Below the pieces are notes generated by a model that had not been told where the DNA came from, made no database searches, and saw only the letters and a program-made list of their open reading frames with translations. From NCBI GenBank assembly GCA_964547645.1, contig CAZJOM010000006.1, positions 1 to 64,000 on the forward strand: a stretch of 64,000 nt of DNA, in the 5' to 3' direction. The position numbers and the translations under genes are program-made. This stretch comes from SZUA-430 sp964547645. GTDB lineage: Bacteria > Pseudomonadota > Alphaproteobacteria > Micropepsales > Micropepsaceae. How positions within the stretch are numbered: position 1 is the first letter of the stretch; the number at the start of each line of letters is the position of its first letter. Shown one piece after another: positions 42,669 to 51,516 of the stretch.

Positions 42669-42745
42669 TCTGGCGCAATACGCGTTCGCGCGGGCGCGTC
42701 ACAATTCCCCTCGCATCGATTGACGCAACAAATTGGAGAAGCAAC

Positions 42746-42928
42746 ATGAAGGTCACCGATCCCGTCTGTGGCATGTCGATTGAAACACGTGATGCCGCAA
42801 CACAAGTCGCGCACGAAGGCGAGACCTACTACTTTTGCTCAAAGCACTGCGGAGATGAATTCAAGCAGGCGCCACAGCAATACGCGCGCGGCAAAGCGAA
42901 GTCGCAAGGCTGCTGCTCCGGCCATTGA
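42746..42928 (+). CDS. Small YHS-domain protein
   Basis: A 60-residue product made almost wholly of a YHS domain: DPVCGMSI, then YFCSKHCGDEF and a C-terminal CCSGH. YHS motifs bind metals such as copper. The same domain forms the N-terminal part of the copper ATPase at 11174-13546. ATG 42746 follows TTGGAGAAG. It may be a free metal carrier for the ATPase at 47203. Confidence 0.8.
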   Translation: MKVTDPVCGMSIETRDAATQVAHEGETYYFCSKHCGDEFKQAPQQYARGKAKSQGCCSGH

Positions 42929-42956
42929 GTTTCGTGGAAGCAGCTTGGAACGCATC

Positions 42957-43235
42957 ATGAACCAACCAGTGCAACGCGAGCGGAGCAGGCGGGCAAGCCT
43001 CGCCCTCGGCGCTTCGATCGCTTTCGTGATTGGCTTGTCCACCGCACTGCTTGGGATTGCCGCACCGTCGCCCCCGACGATCCAGGGCGCCCTGATCGTC
43101 GGCGCGATGACGGCAGGATACGTGCTGGCTGGCCGGTTTGTCGTGAGTCCGCCAGCGAATTGCGACGACATCTGCGCGGGCCCGTCGGGCATTGTTCAGA
43201 AAGATACGAGTGTTGGCCGGGTGGAACGGCCATGA
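42957..43235 (+). CDS. Small XapX-like membrane protein
   Basis: A 92-residue product with two helices (ALGASIAFVIGLSTALLGIA, GALIVGAMTAGYVLAGRFVV), and a proline between them, similar to XapX/DUF1427 proteins. A cysteine pair (NCDDIC) follows. The stop overlaps the next small gene (ATGA at 43232). Function unknown. Confidence 0.6.
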   Translation: MNQPVQRERSRRASLALGASIAFVIGLSTALLGIAAPSPPTIQGALIVGAMTAGYVLAGRFVVSPPANCDDICAGPSGIVQKDTSVGRVERP

Positions 43236-43396
43236 TGGACGTCCTGGCCATCGCGATCGCTGTGGTCGTGGGGATCGGGTGCCGCTTGTTGGACATTCCG
43301 CTGCCAGCGCCGGCGCGGCTGGAGGGTGCCGCGCTGATCGCGGCTATGACCGGCGGCGTGATCGTGGGACGGTACCTCGGTGGGTCAGCTCTCTGA
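43232..43396 (+). CDS. XapX (DUF1427)-type small membrane protein
   Basis: A 54-residue protein of two short helices around a LLDIPLPAPARLEG turn, typical for XapX. It is coupled with the previous gene and is related to it. ATG 43232 or 43235 could start it. The role is unknown; XapX proteins are found next to stress genes. Confidence 0.6.
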   Translation: MMDVLAIAIAVVVGIGCRLLDIPLPAPARLEGAALIAAMTGGVIVGRYLGGSAL

Positions 43397-43428
43397 CGAA
43401 AAAGCAAGGCTTTGAGGAGACGGCGTGC

Positions 43429-44211
43429 ATGGAAGTCATTGATCTAAGCGGCCGCGTCGCATTGGTGGTGGGTATCGCGAATGAAGACAGCCTAGCCTGG
43501 TGGGCGGCCAAGCATTTCCATCAGGCGGGCGCCGCAGTCGCCCTGACCTACCTAAACGAGAAGGCGAAGCCCCACGTCGCGCCGCTCGCTCAAGAACTCG
43601 GCGCCAAGCTCTTCATGCCCTGCGATGTGGCGAAGGAGGGACAACTTGAAAGCGTGTTCGCTGCGGTCAGCGAGACATATGGCAGGCTCGATGTCGTGTT
43701 TCATTCGATCGCTTGGGCGCGCAAGGAAGACTTGCATGGACGGCTCGTCGATTGCTCGCGCGACGGCTTTGTCGAGTCGATGTCGATCTCGTGCCACTCA
43801 TTCATACGCATGGCGCGGATGGCTGAGCCGATGATGGCAAAGGGCGGCAGTCTTTTGACATTGAGCTATTTTGGGGCTGAGAAGGTCGTCGACCATTACA
43901 ATGTGATGGGGCCGGTGAAGGCGGCGCTGGAAGCCTCGGTGCGCTATCTGGCGCACGAACTCGGGCCAAAAGGCATTCGCGTCAACGCGATCTCCGCAGG
44001 TCCGGTCAAGACACGCGCCGCCTCCGGCATCGCACATTTTGACGAATTGATCGACGAAACCGCCCGGCGGTCGCCTTTGCGCCGAGCGATCGATGCCTGC
44101 GAAGTAGGACGTGTCTCGCTCTTGCTTGTCAGCGACTACGGCGCGGCGATCACCGGCGAAGTCGTCCACGTGGATGCGGGATACCACGTCGCGGGCATGA
44201 TCGTGCACTGA
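43429..44211 (+). CDS. fabI: Enoyl-ACP reductase FabI-like
   Basis: A 260-residue short-chain dehydrogenase-like reductase. The NAD site is VVGIANEDSLAWW, and the Tyr-x6-Lys catalytic pair lies in YNVMGPVKAALEASVRY. ISAGPVKTRAASGI matches the FabI substrate loop. GAGGAG precedes ATG 43429. This would be an extra copy beside the housekeeping FabI, here with a DUF3141 protein and a thiolase, so it may reduce crotonyl-type intermediates in an island-specific pathway. The extra-copy role is inferred. Confidence 0.9.
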   Translation: MEVIDLSGRVALVVGIANEDSLAWWAAKHFHQAGAAVALTYLNEKAKPHVAPLAQELGAKLFMPCDVAKEGQLESVFAAVSETYGRLDVVFHSIAWARKEDLHGRLVDCSRDGFVESMSISCHSFIRMARMAEPMMAKGGSLLTLSYFGAEKVVDHYNVMGPVKAALEASVRYLAHELGPKGIRVNAISAGPVKTRAASGIAHFDELIDETARRSPLRRAIDACEVGRVSLLLVSDYGAAITGEVVHVDAGYHVAGMIVH

Positions 44212-44246
44212 ACACTGTCGCAGCGAGAACCTAGGAGCTAAGGTCG

Positions 44247-45998
44247 ATGTCACAGAGGTCGAAGAGCCAACGAGCAACAGCCGCGGCGCCGGCGGAACCG
44301 CGTCCCCTCAAGCCGGTCCCGGTCGAGGCGCCGGCTGTCAAAGCGACCGACACGGCTTTGGAGGGCATGGTAGCACCGCCAGCTTATGCGATCGATTTTT
44401 GGCAACGCTCTATCTTGTTCTGGGACGCGTTGCGCAAGCGCGCCAACATCATGCTGGAGCATGACGAGGCAGGGATGCCACCGGTGCTCGCGTTTCAATA
44501 CGAGGTTCTGCTCGACGCACGTCGCTTCGACAGGCCGGCGAACTATGCGCTGCTGCGCATCACGGCGGTCGGCGACGCCCATGCTGATAGTTGCGTCGAT
44601 GAGACCAAGCCGCCGGTGATCATTATCGATCCCCGCGCGGGCCACGGACCGGGGATCGGCGGCTTCAAGCGTGAGTCCGAGGTCGGCATCGCCCTGCGCG
44701 AAGGATTTCCCGTCTACTTCGTCTCGTTCTTCCCTGCCGCTGTGCCGCATCAACGGCTGGTGGACGTCCTTCATGCGATGCGGCGGTTCGTTGACGAGGT
44801 CATGGCGCGTCATCCGGGACGGCTTCCGGTGCTCTACGGCAATTGTCAGGCCGGTTGGGCGGCGACTCTGGTTGCGATTCATTGCCAAGGTCCCGTCGGC
44901 GCCGTTGTGCTGAATGGCTCTCCACTCTCCTATTGGGCGGGCGAGTCCGGCGCCAACCCGATGCGTCTCGTCGGGGGACTTCTCGGCGGCAGCTGGATCA
45001 CCAACCTGCTCGCCGACCTGGGCAACGGGCGCTTCGACGGCGCTTGGCTCATTCAGAACTTCGAGTCGCTGAAGCCCGAAAACGCCATTTGGGAGAAATA
45101 TGCGAACCTCTTTCTCAACATCGACGAGGAGGAAGAGCGATTTCTCGAGTTCGAACGTTGGTGGAACGCTTGGTACAGCTTTAGCCGGGAGGAGATCGTC
45201 GAGATCGTCGATCATCTCTTCATCGGCAACGAGCTTGAGCAGGGCGCGCTCGATCTCGGCGACGATGTCAAGATCGATTTGCGCACTCTGAAAGCCCCGC
45301 TCGTGATTTTCGCCTCATACGGCGACAACATCACGCCTCCGCACCAGGCGCTTGCATGGCTCAAGGCGGTCTACGGGACGAGCGACGCGCTTAAGGCCGC
45401 GGGTCAGCGCATTGTCTATCTCATCAACCCGCATGTCGGGCATCTCGGCATTTTCGTTTCGGCCTCCGTCGCGCGTCTCGAGCACCGCGCCATTTTGGAA
45501 AGTCTTGGCGAGATCGAGGAGCTGGCGCCCGGTCTCTACGAAATGAAGATCGCAAATCCGACCGGCGATCCGGATTGCCACAAGCCGCAATATCAGGTGG
45601 CCTTCGAGGAGCGTCGTGTCGAGGACCTTATTTTCAACACGCCGCACGAAGCGTTTGCGCGCGTGCGCCGTCTGTCAGACATCAACGAGAGCATCTATCG
45701 GACGTTCTGGGCCCCATGGGTCCAGACTCTTTCGACGCCGTGGTCGGCTGCGATGTTCAAGTGGCTGCATCCGATGCGCACAAATCGTTACCTTTTGTCG
45801 GAGAAGTTCTCGCCTGGGATGCACCTCGTAGCCGCTCTAGCGGAACAGGTGCGCAGGAATCGGTCGGCCACGCGTTCCGATCATCCGCTGCGGGCCGCCG
45901 AGCGGAAGCTCAGCGAAGACACAACCAAAACGCTCGAGGGGATGCGGAAAGCTCGGGACCGGATTCAGGAAGCAACATTCAAGCAACTCTATGGATGA
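44247..45998 (+). CDS. DUF3141 alpha/beta-hydrolase, PHA-synthase-like
   Basis: A 583-residue DUF3141 protein. The central part has hydrolase features: DPRAGHGPGIGGF, the nucleophile-elbow-like LYGNCQAGWAA (Cys in place of Ser), VFPVSFFPA-type strands and late GDNITPPHQ and HVGHLG, giving a Cys/Asp/His triad like PHA synthases. It lies directly before a thiolase, as in polyhydroxyalkanoate genes. No usual PhaC box is complete, so polyester synthesis is only a possibility. Length and order match other DUF3141 proteins. Confidence 0.88.
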   Translation: MSQRSKSQRATAAAPAEPRPLKPVPVEAPAVKATDTALEGMVAPPAYAIDFWQRSILFWDALRKRANIMLEHDEAGMPPVLAFQYEVLLDARRFDRPANYALLRITAVGDAHADSCVDETKPPVIIIDPRAGHGPGIGGFKRESEVGIALREGFPVYFVSFFPAAVPHQRLVDVLHAMRRFVDEVMARHPGRLPVLYGNCQAGWAATLVAIHCQGPVGAVVLNGSPLSYWAGESGANPMRLVGGLLGGSWITNLLADLGNGRFDGAWLIQNFESLKPENAIWEKYANLFLNIDEEEERFLEFERWWNAWYSFSREEIVEIVDHLFIGNELEQGALDLGDDVKIDLRTLKAPLVIFASYGDNITPPHQALAWLKAVYGTSDALKAAGQRIVYLINPHVGHLGIFVSASVARLEHRAILESLGEIEELAPGLYEMKIANPTGDPDCHKPQYQVAFEERRVEDLIFNTPHEAFARVRRLSDINESIYRTFWAPWVQTLSTPWSAAMFKWLHPMRTNRYLLSEKFSPGMHLVAALAEQVRRNRSATRSDHPLRAAERKLSEDTTKTLEGMRKARDRIQEATFKQLYG

Positions 45999-46009
45999 GG
46001 GACGATGCG

Positions 46010-47197
46010 ATGACACAGTCCAACATTGTCCTTTGCGGCGCGACACGCACCGCGATCGGTACTTACAACGGATCGCTCAAGGACGTCGCGACGCCTGAAC
46101 TCGGCGCCATTGTCATTCGTGACGCACTGAGGCGCGCCGGCACCGACAGCGCCAAGATCGAAGCCGTTGTTATGGGGCAGGTCGTTCAAGCGGGCGCGAA
46201 GATGAATCCCGCGCGGCAAGCTGCGATCAAAGGCGGAATCCCGGCGCATGTACCGGCGATGACCGTAAACCGCGTCTGTGGTTCCGGAGTCCAAGCTATA
46301 ATTGCTGCAGCACAAGAGCTGATGCTTGGCCATGCACAGTGCGCGGTCGCGGGCGGAATGGAAAACATGGATCAATCGCCATACCTCTTGTCCGGCGGAC
46401 GCTGGGGATACCGTATGGGGGATGCCCCGATCCATGACAGCATGCTTCGCGACGGTCTCAACGATGCGTTCTCGGACAAGCACTCAGGCTGGGTCACGGA
46501 GGATTTGGTGGCCAAGTTTGAAATATCGCGTGACGCGCAAGATCGCTGGGCGCTTCGTACGCAACAGCGGTTTGCAGATGCGCAAGCGGCGGGGAAGTTC
46601 GACGCGGAAATTGTCCCTGTCGTCTTGAAAAGCCGAAAGGGCGATGTCGCGTTCAAGAGGGACGAGCACAATCGGCCGGACACCACGCTTGAGAGCTTGT
46701 CGAAACTTGCGCCAGCGTTTCGCGAGAACGGTACGATCACGGCCGGTAATGCGCCGGGACTGAATAGCGGCGCTGCGGCGATGCTCGTTGCGACTGAACG
46801 CTGGGCGGACAAACAGGGCATCGAACCCATGGCCCGGTTGGTGGCGTTCGGCGTCGGCGCCGTCGAACCCGGGTTCTTTGGCTTGGGCCCGGTGCCTGCC
46901 GTTCGACAAGCCCTCGCGCGCGCCGGCTGGAGCATCGGCGATATCGAGCGCGCGGAAGTGAATGAGGCTTTCGCCGCCGTCGTTGTCGCGCTTATGCGCG
47001 AACTCGGGTTACCGCAGGATCTCGTGAATGTTGAAGGCGGTGCAATCGCGCACGGCCATCCCATTGGCGCGACGGGGGCGGTGCTCACCACCCGGCTCCT
47101 CCACAGCATGCGGCGTGACGCCGTTCGGCGCGGGCTCGTCACGCTTTGCATCGGCGGCGGGCAAGGCGTCGCCCTCGCGCTTGAGGCCGTTCGGTGA
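46010..47197 (+). CDS. phbA: Acetyl-CoA acetyltransferase (thiolase)
   Basis: A 395-residue thiolase that condenses two acetyl-CoA. Nucleophile Cys90 is in VNRVCGSGVQA. The other catalytic motifs are NEAF, HGHPIGATGA and CIGGGQG. AGGGA seven bases before ATG 46010 supports the start. ATG 45995 is in frame and overlaps the DUF3141 stop. It would supply acetoacetyl-CoA for polyester or butyrate-type metabolism, or work backwards in degradation. A phaB reductase is not in the window. Confidence 0.93.
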   Translation: MTQSNIVLCGATRTAIGTYNGSLKDVATPELGAIVIRDALRRAGTDSAKIEAVVMGQVVQAGAKMNPARQAAIKGGIPAHVPAMTVNRVCGSGVQAIIAAAQELMLGHAQCAVAGGMENMDQSPYLLSGGRWGYRMGDAPIHDSMLRDGLNDAFSDKHSGWVTEDLVAKFEISRDAQDRWALRTQQRFADAQAAGKFDAEIVPVVLKSRKGDVAFKRDEHNRPDTTLESLSKLAPAFRENGTITAGNAPGLNSGAAAMLVATERWADKQGIEPMARLVAFGVGAVEPGFFGLGPVPAVRQALARAGWSIGDIERAEVNEAFAAVVVALMRELGLPQDLVNVEGGAIAHGHPIGATGAVLTTRLLHSMRRDAVRRGLVTLCIGGGQGVALALEAVR

Positions 47198-47202
47198 CAT
47201 CC

Positions 47203-49602
47203 ATGGACGACCACACCGGAATGCATAACCATCACCATGCGGACGCGAGCGGCGCTGCAAAGTCCCGCCAACCGAGTGACTCCGTCACGACTGCGGTCAT
47301 CGACATAGGCGGCATGCTCTCAGCCGTCGATGAGCAAGTCGTCGAGGCATTCGTTCGGCGTCAGCCGGGGCTCAAGAGCATCTTGGTCAATCGTGCCGCG
47401 GATCGGGCCACGGTCACGTTCGATCCGACAAAGACGAACCTCGCGGCGATCGCGGAAGCCATCCGGGCCTGCGGGTTTCACTGCAGGGGCGAGTCGCTGC
47501 CAAACCACGTGTGTCGGCTGGAGGCGCCGCCTGGGCGCGCCACGCATGCCGATCACGAAGACATGCACGCCGGCCATGATGCGGCAGCGATGGCGACGGA
47601 TATGCGCAATCGCTTTGTTGTAGCGCTCTTCTTTGCGCTTCCGATCTTTCTGCTGCATCCCATGGGCCTCCCCATTCCTCCGTTGCCGCTGCCGGCCGGA
47701 TGGGATCGCGAGATCGTGATGTTCGTTCTGGCCACGGGCGCCATCGCTTATCCCGTTTGGCCATTCGTTGTCGGTGCGTGGCGCGCGGTTCAACGCGGCG
47801 TCCTCAACATGGCGGTGCTGGTCGTTCTGAGCGTAGGCGCAGGTTATCTCTTCAGCATAGGCGCGACTTTCATCTATGGCGGCGAGCAATTCTACGAGGC
47901 AGCCGCCGTCCTTCTCGTGTTCATCCTGCTTGGCCACTGGTTGGAGATGCGGGCGCGGGCGGGAGCATCGGAGGCAATTCGCCACCTACTCGATTTGGCC
48001 CCGCCCAAAGCGAATGTCTTGCGTGACGGTAAGGAGATCGAGCTTGCGACCGCCGATGTCGTCGTCGGCGATGTCGTCGTTATCAGACCCGGGAACAAAA
48101 TTCCGGTCGATGGCGAGATCATCGAGGGCCAATCGACAATCGATGAATCGATGCTCACCGGCGAATCCATGCCGGTCAGCAAGGGACCGGGCAGCACGGT
48201 CGCTGGCGCCACCATCAACAAAAGTGGGGCCTTTCGCTATCGTGCAACCAAGATCGGCGCGGACACGGCGCTTGCGCAGATCGTGAAGCTGGTCCAGGAA
48301 GCACAAAACTCGAAAGCGCCGGCGCAGCTCCTCGCCGATCGCGCATCGCAATGGCTGGTGATCGCCGCGATTATCGTTTCAGCTCTGGCATTCCTGTTCT
48401 GGTACACTCTTGGCGGCGCTTCGCTCCTCTTTGCCGTGACGATGGCGATTACGGTTTTAGTCATCGCCTGCCCGGACGCACTCGGCCTGGCGACGCCCAT
48501 GGCGGTTATGGTGGGCACCGGCCGCGGCGCGCTCAACGGCATCTTGCTTAAGAACGCTGTCGCGCTTGAAGAGGCGGCCAAGCTTGATGTCGTTGTGTTC
48601 GACAAAACCGGCACGCTGACCATGGGTCAGCCCGAAGTCGTTGAGGTCGTGGCAGGGCCTGACGGGGACGAGCGGTCGGTTCTGGCGACGGCGGCGGCGA
48701 TCGAGAAGGGATCCGATCATCCGCTGGCGCAAGCGATCCTGCGTCGCGCGAAAGGCGCAGAGGCTCCGACCGCTGAAGCATTTCAGAATCTCGAAGGTCG
48801 CGGCGCCCAAGCGCGCGTCGCGGGCGACAAGGTCTTCGTGGGCAACCGCCGCCTGATGGATGAGGCGCGCGTCGACCTCGGGAACCTGGTCGGAGAAGCC
48901 GCACGCCTTGCCAGCGGTGGTCGAACCGTCGTTCACGTCGCGCGTGCGGGCCGTTTGATTGGCTTGATTGCGATCGCGGACAAACCGCGGCCGACGTCGT
49001 CGGCCACCGTCGCCGCACTGCAGGCCGCCCGCGTCAAGGTCGCGATGCTGACCGGCGATAATCAGGCGACGGCAGAGCGCATCGGACGCGAGCTCAAGAT
49101 CGACATCGTCCTCGCCGACGTGCTGCCTGGGCAGAAGGTGGAGAAAGTGAAGGAGTTGCAGGCGCAAGGCCATCGCGTCGGCATGGTCGGTGACGGAATT
49201 AACGACGCGCCGGCTCTTACCCAGGCGGATTTGGGCTTTGCCATCGGCGCCGGAACCGACGTCGCGATCGAGAGCGCCGATGTCGTGCTGATGCGCAGCG
49301 ATCCCTTCGACGTCGTCAAGGCCATACGCCTTTCGCGCGCCACGTTGCGCAAGATGCATCAGAATCTATGGTGGGCCGCGGGTTACAACGTGATCGCCTT
49401 TCCACTTGCGGCTGGCGTATTCTATCCCTTCTTGCTGAGCCCCGAGATTGCTGCGCTCTCGATGTCGGGTAGCTCGGTCATCGTTGCGGTGAACGCGCTG
49501 ATGCTGAAATGGGTGCGGCTCGAAGGGTTTGCAGTGCGCGTGACCAGCGACGGCCCGCCGTCGGGTGGCGTTCCCAACGGCGCGCGACAACCCGCGCAAT
49601 GA
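47203..49602 (+). CDS. P1B-type metal ATPase with atypical CPD motif
   Basis: A 799-residue metal pump. The N terminus is His-rich (MHNHHHAD). An HMA-like fold follows whose usual CxxC is replaced (GGMLSAVDE), although cysteines occur later (CGFHC, HVC), followed by a second His segment. The TM6 motif is ACPDALGLATP: Cys423-Pro424-Asp425, confirmed in the DNA at 48469-48477, where CPC or CPH is usual. Asp467 in DKTGTLTMG, GDGINDAPAL and SDHPL are intact, so it should be active. The metal is uncertain. It lies between the thiolase and Pfk-2 genes, and its stop overlaps pfkB. Confidence 0.92.
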   Translation: MDDHTGMHNHHHADASGAAKSRQPSDSVTTAVIDIGGMLSAVDEQVVEAFVRRQPGLKSILVNRAADRATVTFDPTKTNLAAIAEAIRACGFHCRGESLPNHVCRLEAPPGRATHADHEDMHAGHDAAAMATDMRNRFVVALFFALPIFLLHPMGLPIPPLPLPAGWDREIVMFVLATGAIAYPVWPFVVGAWRAVQRGVLNMAVLVVLSVGAGYLFSIGATFIYGGEQFYEAAAVLLVFILLGHWLEMRARAGASEAIRHLLDLAPPKANVLRDGKEIELATADVVVGDVVVIRPGNKIPVDGEIIEGQSTIDESMLTGESMPVSKGPGSTVAGATINKSGAFRYRATKIGADTALAQIVKLVQEAQNSKAPAQLLADRASQWLVIAAIIVSALAFLFWYTLGGASLLFAVTMAITVLVIACPDALGLATPMAVMVGTGRGALNGILLKNAVALEEAAKLDVVVFDKTGTLTMGQPEVVEVVAGPDGDERSVLATAAAIEKGSDHPLAQAILRRAKGAEAPTAEAFQNLEGRGAQARVAGDKVFVGNRRLMDEARVDLGNLVGEAARLASGGRTVVHVARAGRLIGLIAIADKPRPTSSATVAALQAARVKVAMLTGDNQATAERIGRELKIDIVLADVLPGQKVEKVKELQAQGHRVGMVGDGINDAPALTQADLGFAIGAGTDVAIESADVVLMRSDPFDVVKAIRLSRATLRKMHQNLWWAAGYNVIAFPLAAGVFYPFLLSPEIAALSMSGSSVIVAVNALMLKWVRLEGFAVRVTSDGPPSGGVPNGARQPAQ

Positions 49603-50579
49603 TCGTTTCTGGACGCCTGGTCACGCTCACAATGAATCCGGCCATCGACGTATCGACGTCCGTTGAGCGGATCATTCCGATTCGTAAGTTGCGCTGCAAG
49701 CCAGCGAAGTACGATCCCGGTGGCGGTGGCATCAATGTTGCGCGCGTGCTCAAGCGATTCGGCTTGGATCCGCTTGCGATCTATGTTGCAGGTGGCCCCA
49801 CGGGCGCGCTACTCAACGAGCTTGTCACCCGCGAAGGTATTCGCGGGCATGTCGTGACCATGAGCGGGCTCACGCGTGAGGACATGACGGTTGTTGATGA
49901 AAGCACGGAAGAGCAATACCGGTTCGTGCTGCCGAGTCCGCCGGTCGACGAACGCACCTGGGATGCATGTCTGAACGCCGTCGCGGCATTGTCGCCGGCG
50001 CCTGCCTATCTTGTCGCGAGCGGAAGTCTGCCCGTGGGCATACCGGATGACCTTTACGCCCGCATCGCGCGCCGAATGAAGCAAGTGGGCACGCGGGTTG
50101 TGCTGGATACGTCGGGGCTCGCGCTAAGGGTGGCTCTCGCGGAAGGCGTCGCGGTGGTGAAGCCGAATCTCGGCGAACTGCGGGCGCTTGTCGGACAGCC
50201 GTTGGAAAGTGAAGACGAATGGCTGGAAGCCTGCCAAGCGATCACCTTCCGCGGCGGCGCGGAGGTTGTGGCTCTCACCCTTGCCGAGCGCGGTGCGTTG
50301 ATCGTCACGCGCGGCCGCGCTTGGCGCCTCCGCGCGCCGCAAGTGAGGGTCGCCAGCACGGTTGGAGCGGGCGACAGCTTCCTGGGCGCGTTCGTCTGGA
50401 GTCTTGCGTCGGGCCATGAACTGCCGCTGGCAGCTCGTTACGCTGTGGCGGCTGGAAGTGCCGCTCTCCTGGCGCCGGGCACGGAGCTTTGCAGGAAAGA
50501 TGACGTCGAACGGCTGCTTTCTCTGGTCGAAACGAGCAGCCTCGACCACGGTGATAGAAGCTCACCCGTGGGCCGGTAG
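49599..50579 (+). CDS. pfkB: 6-phosphofructokinase, PfkB (Pfk-2) type
   Basis: A 326-residue ribokinase-fold sugar kinase. PAKYDPGGGGINVARVL and the KLRC segment match Pfk-2. The ATP and catalytic site is TVGAGDSFLGAFV with its Asp. It would phosphorylate fructose-6-phosphate, or a related sugar phosphate, and so commit hexose to glycolysis. ATG 49599 overlaps the ATPase stop (ATGA). Many alphaproteobacteria lack PfkA, so this could open the Embden-Meyerhof path. Its substrate could also be ribose-1-phosphate, as for related archaeal kinases. Confidence 0.9.
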   Translation: MIVSGRLVTLTMNPAIDVSTSVERIIPIRKLRCKPAKYDPGGGGINVARVLKRFGLDPLAIYVAGGPTGALLNELVTREGIRGHVVTMSGLTREDMTVVDESTEEQYRFVLPSPPVDERTWDACLNAVAALSPAPAYLVASGSLPVGIPDDLYARIARRMKQVGTRVVLDTSGLALRVALAEGVAVVKPNLGELRALVGQPLESEDEWLEACQAITFRGGAEVVALTLAERGALIVTRGRAWRLRAPQVRVASTVGAGDSFLGAFVWSLASGHELPLAARYAVAAGSAALLAPGTELCRKDDVERLLSLVETSSLDHGDRSSPVGR

Positions 50580-50647
50580 AATGTACTTCAAGCATACTTC
50601 CGAGCGGTGTCAGACTTGGCAAGGCTCGAGGTGCTGGACCCATATCG

Positions 50648-51286
50648 CTACGCGTGAGCGCCCAAGCGCGATTGCCTGAGGTAGATAAAGACGATCAGGC
50701 TCAGAACCGCAGCAAAGAAACACCAAACGGAAAAGAATGTAGCGATATGTATGACATACGCGGCAAGAAAGGTCACGAAGGCGAGCGCGCCGAACACTTG
50801 AATCGTTCTGCTGCTTGAGAAAACGCTGCTGGCGCACGTCCCGATCAGGTACATGGCCATGGTTGGGATGGCGTAGAAGTGGGGGGATTCATAGGCGATG
50901 TGACTTCCGACGACACGTGCCGTCACTGGAAATAGCGCGACAAAATAGAGGAGGTAAAGACCCACTGCCAACCCGATGGCCTGGCAGACGGCCATCGCCC
51001 TTCTGCGCCAGGGCACGGTCTCCAACAAACGCACAGCGAACGGAATGTAGATTGGCCAAAGAACGTGAGAAAAGAGTGAGTACAAAAAGGTCAGCGTGAC
51101 GTCAGCGACGGCCTCGTGCCGAAGCGACAGCCAAATGAAGCCTTCTATGAGCTGCTGCATGCCGAACAGCAGGGGAATTGCCGCAAACGCGATATCGACT
51201 TTCCGCGATGTCATTTGAAGCGTTGCAACGCCTGCGACCGTCAGAACGCCGCCCGCGACGAAACTGGCGGTGGCAGAAAAGCACAT
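50648..51286 (-). CDS. DUF6629-type membrane protein
   Basis: A 212-residue integral membrane protein with about six or seven helices. The start at 51286 gives the characteristic MCFSATASFVAGGVLT beginning. The longer upstream frame to 51343 is less likely. The final part (AYVIHIATFFSVWCFFAAV) resembles the family. It is one of few minus-strand genes of the island, between pfkB and the DUF1614 operon, so it may be an independent unit. Function unknown. Confidence 0.75.
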   Translation of the reverse strand: MCFSATASFVAGGVLTVAGVATLQMTSRKVDIAFAAIPLLFGMQQLIEGFIWLSLRHEAVADVTLTFLYSLFSHVLWPIYIPFAVRLLETVPWRRRAMAVCQAIGLAVGLYLLYFVALFPVTARVVGSHIAYESPHFYAIPTMAMYLIGTCASSVFSSSRTIQVFGALAFVTFLAAYVIHIATFFSVWCFFAAVLSLIVFIYLRQSRLGAHA

Positions 51287-51450
51287 CCCGTAACGACTCC
51301 AATCTGGGTTGATTGGAGCAGAAGCAAGCGCGCGAGGCAACAATGGCTCGACGCGCTCGGGCGATAAGCGGTCGCGGCGGGAAGTCCCTGGAGTACTACG
51401 CTTGCTCGTAAGGACAACTTCGACATGGCGTTACGTTGTGACAAGCTTGG

Positions 51451-51464
51451 TTGAGCTGGATCAA
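51451..51464 (+). promoter_or_regulatory. FixK2-type box before the DUF1614-ppsA-ldh operon
   Basis: TTGAGCTGGATCAA fits TTGA-N6-TCAA fully and TTGAT-N4-ATCAA except one base. A -41.5 position gives a transcript start near 51499, 18 bases before ATG 51517, a good geometry. It ties the fermentative operon to the FixK-type regulator at 31455. Confidence 0.6.
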
Positions 51465-51516
51465 CTTATTCGCCCCGTTTTGTGGGAGAACGGCGCACTC
51501 TACAGGATGCGCTGCC

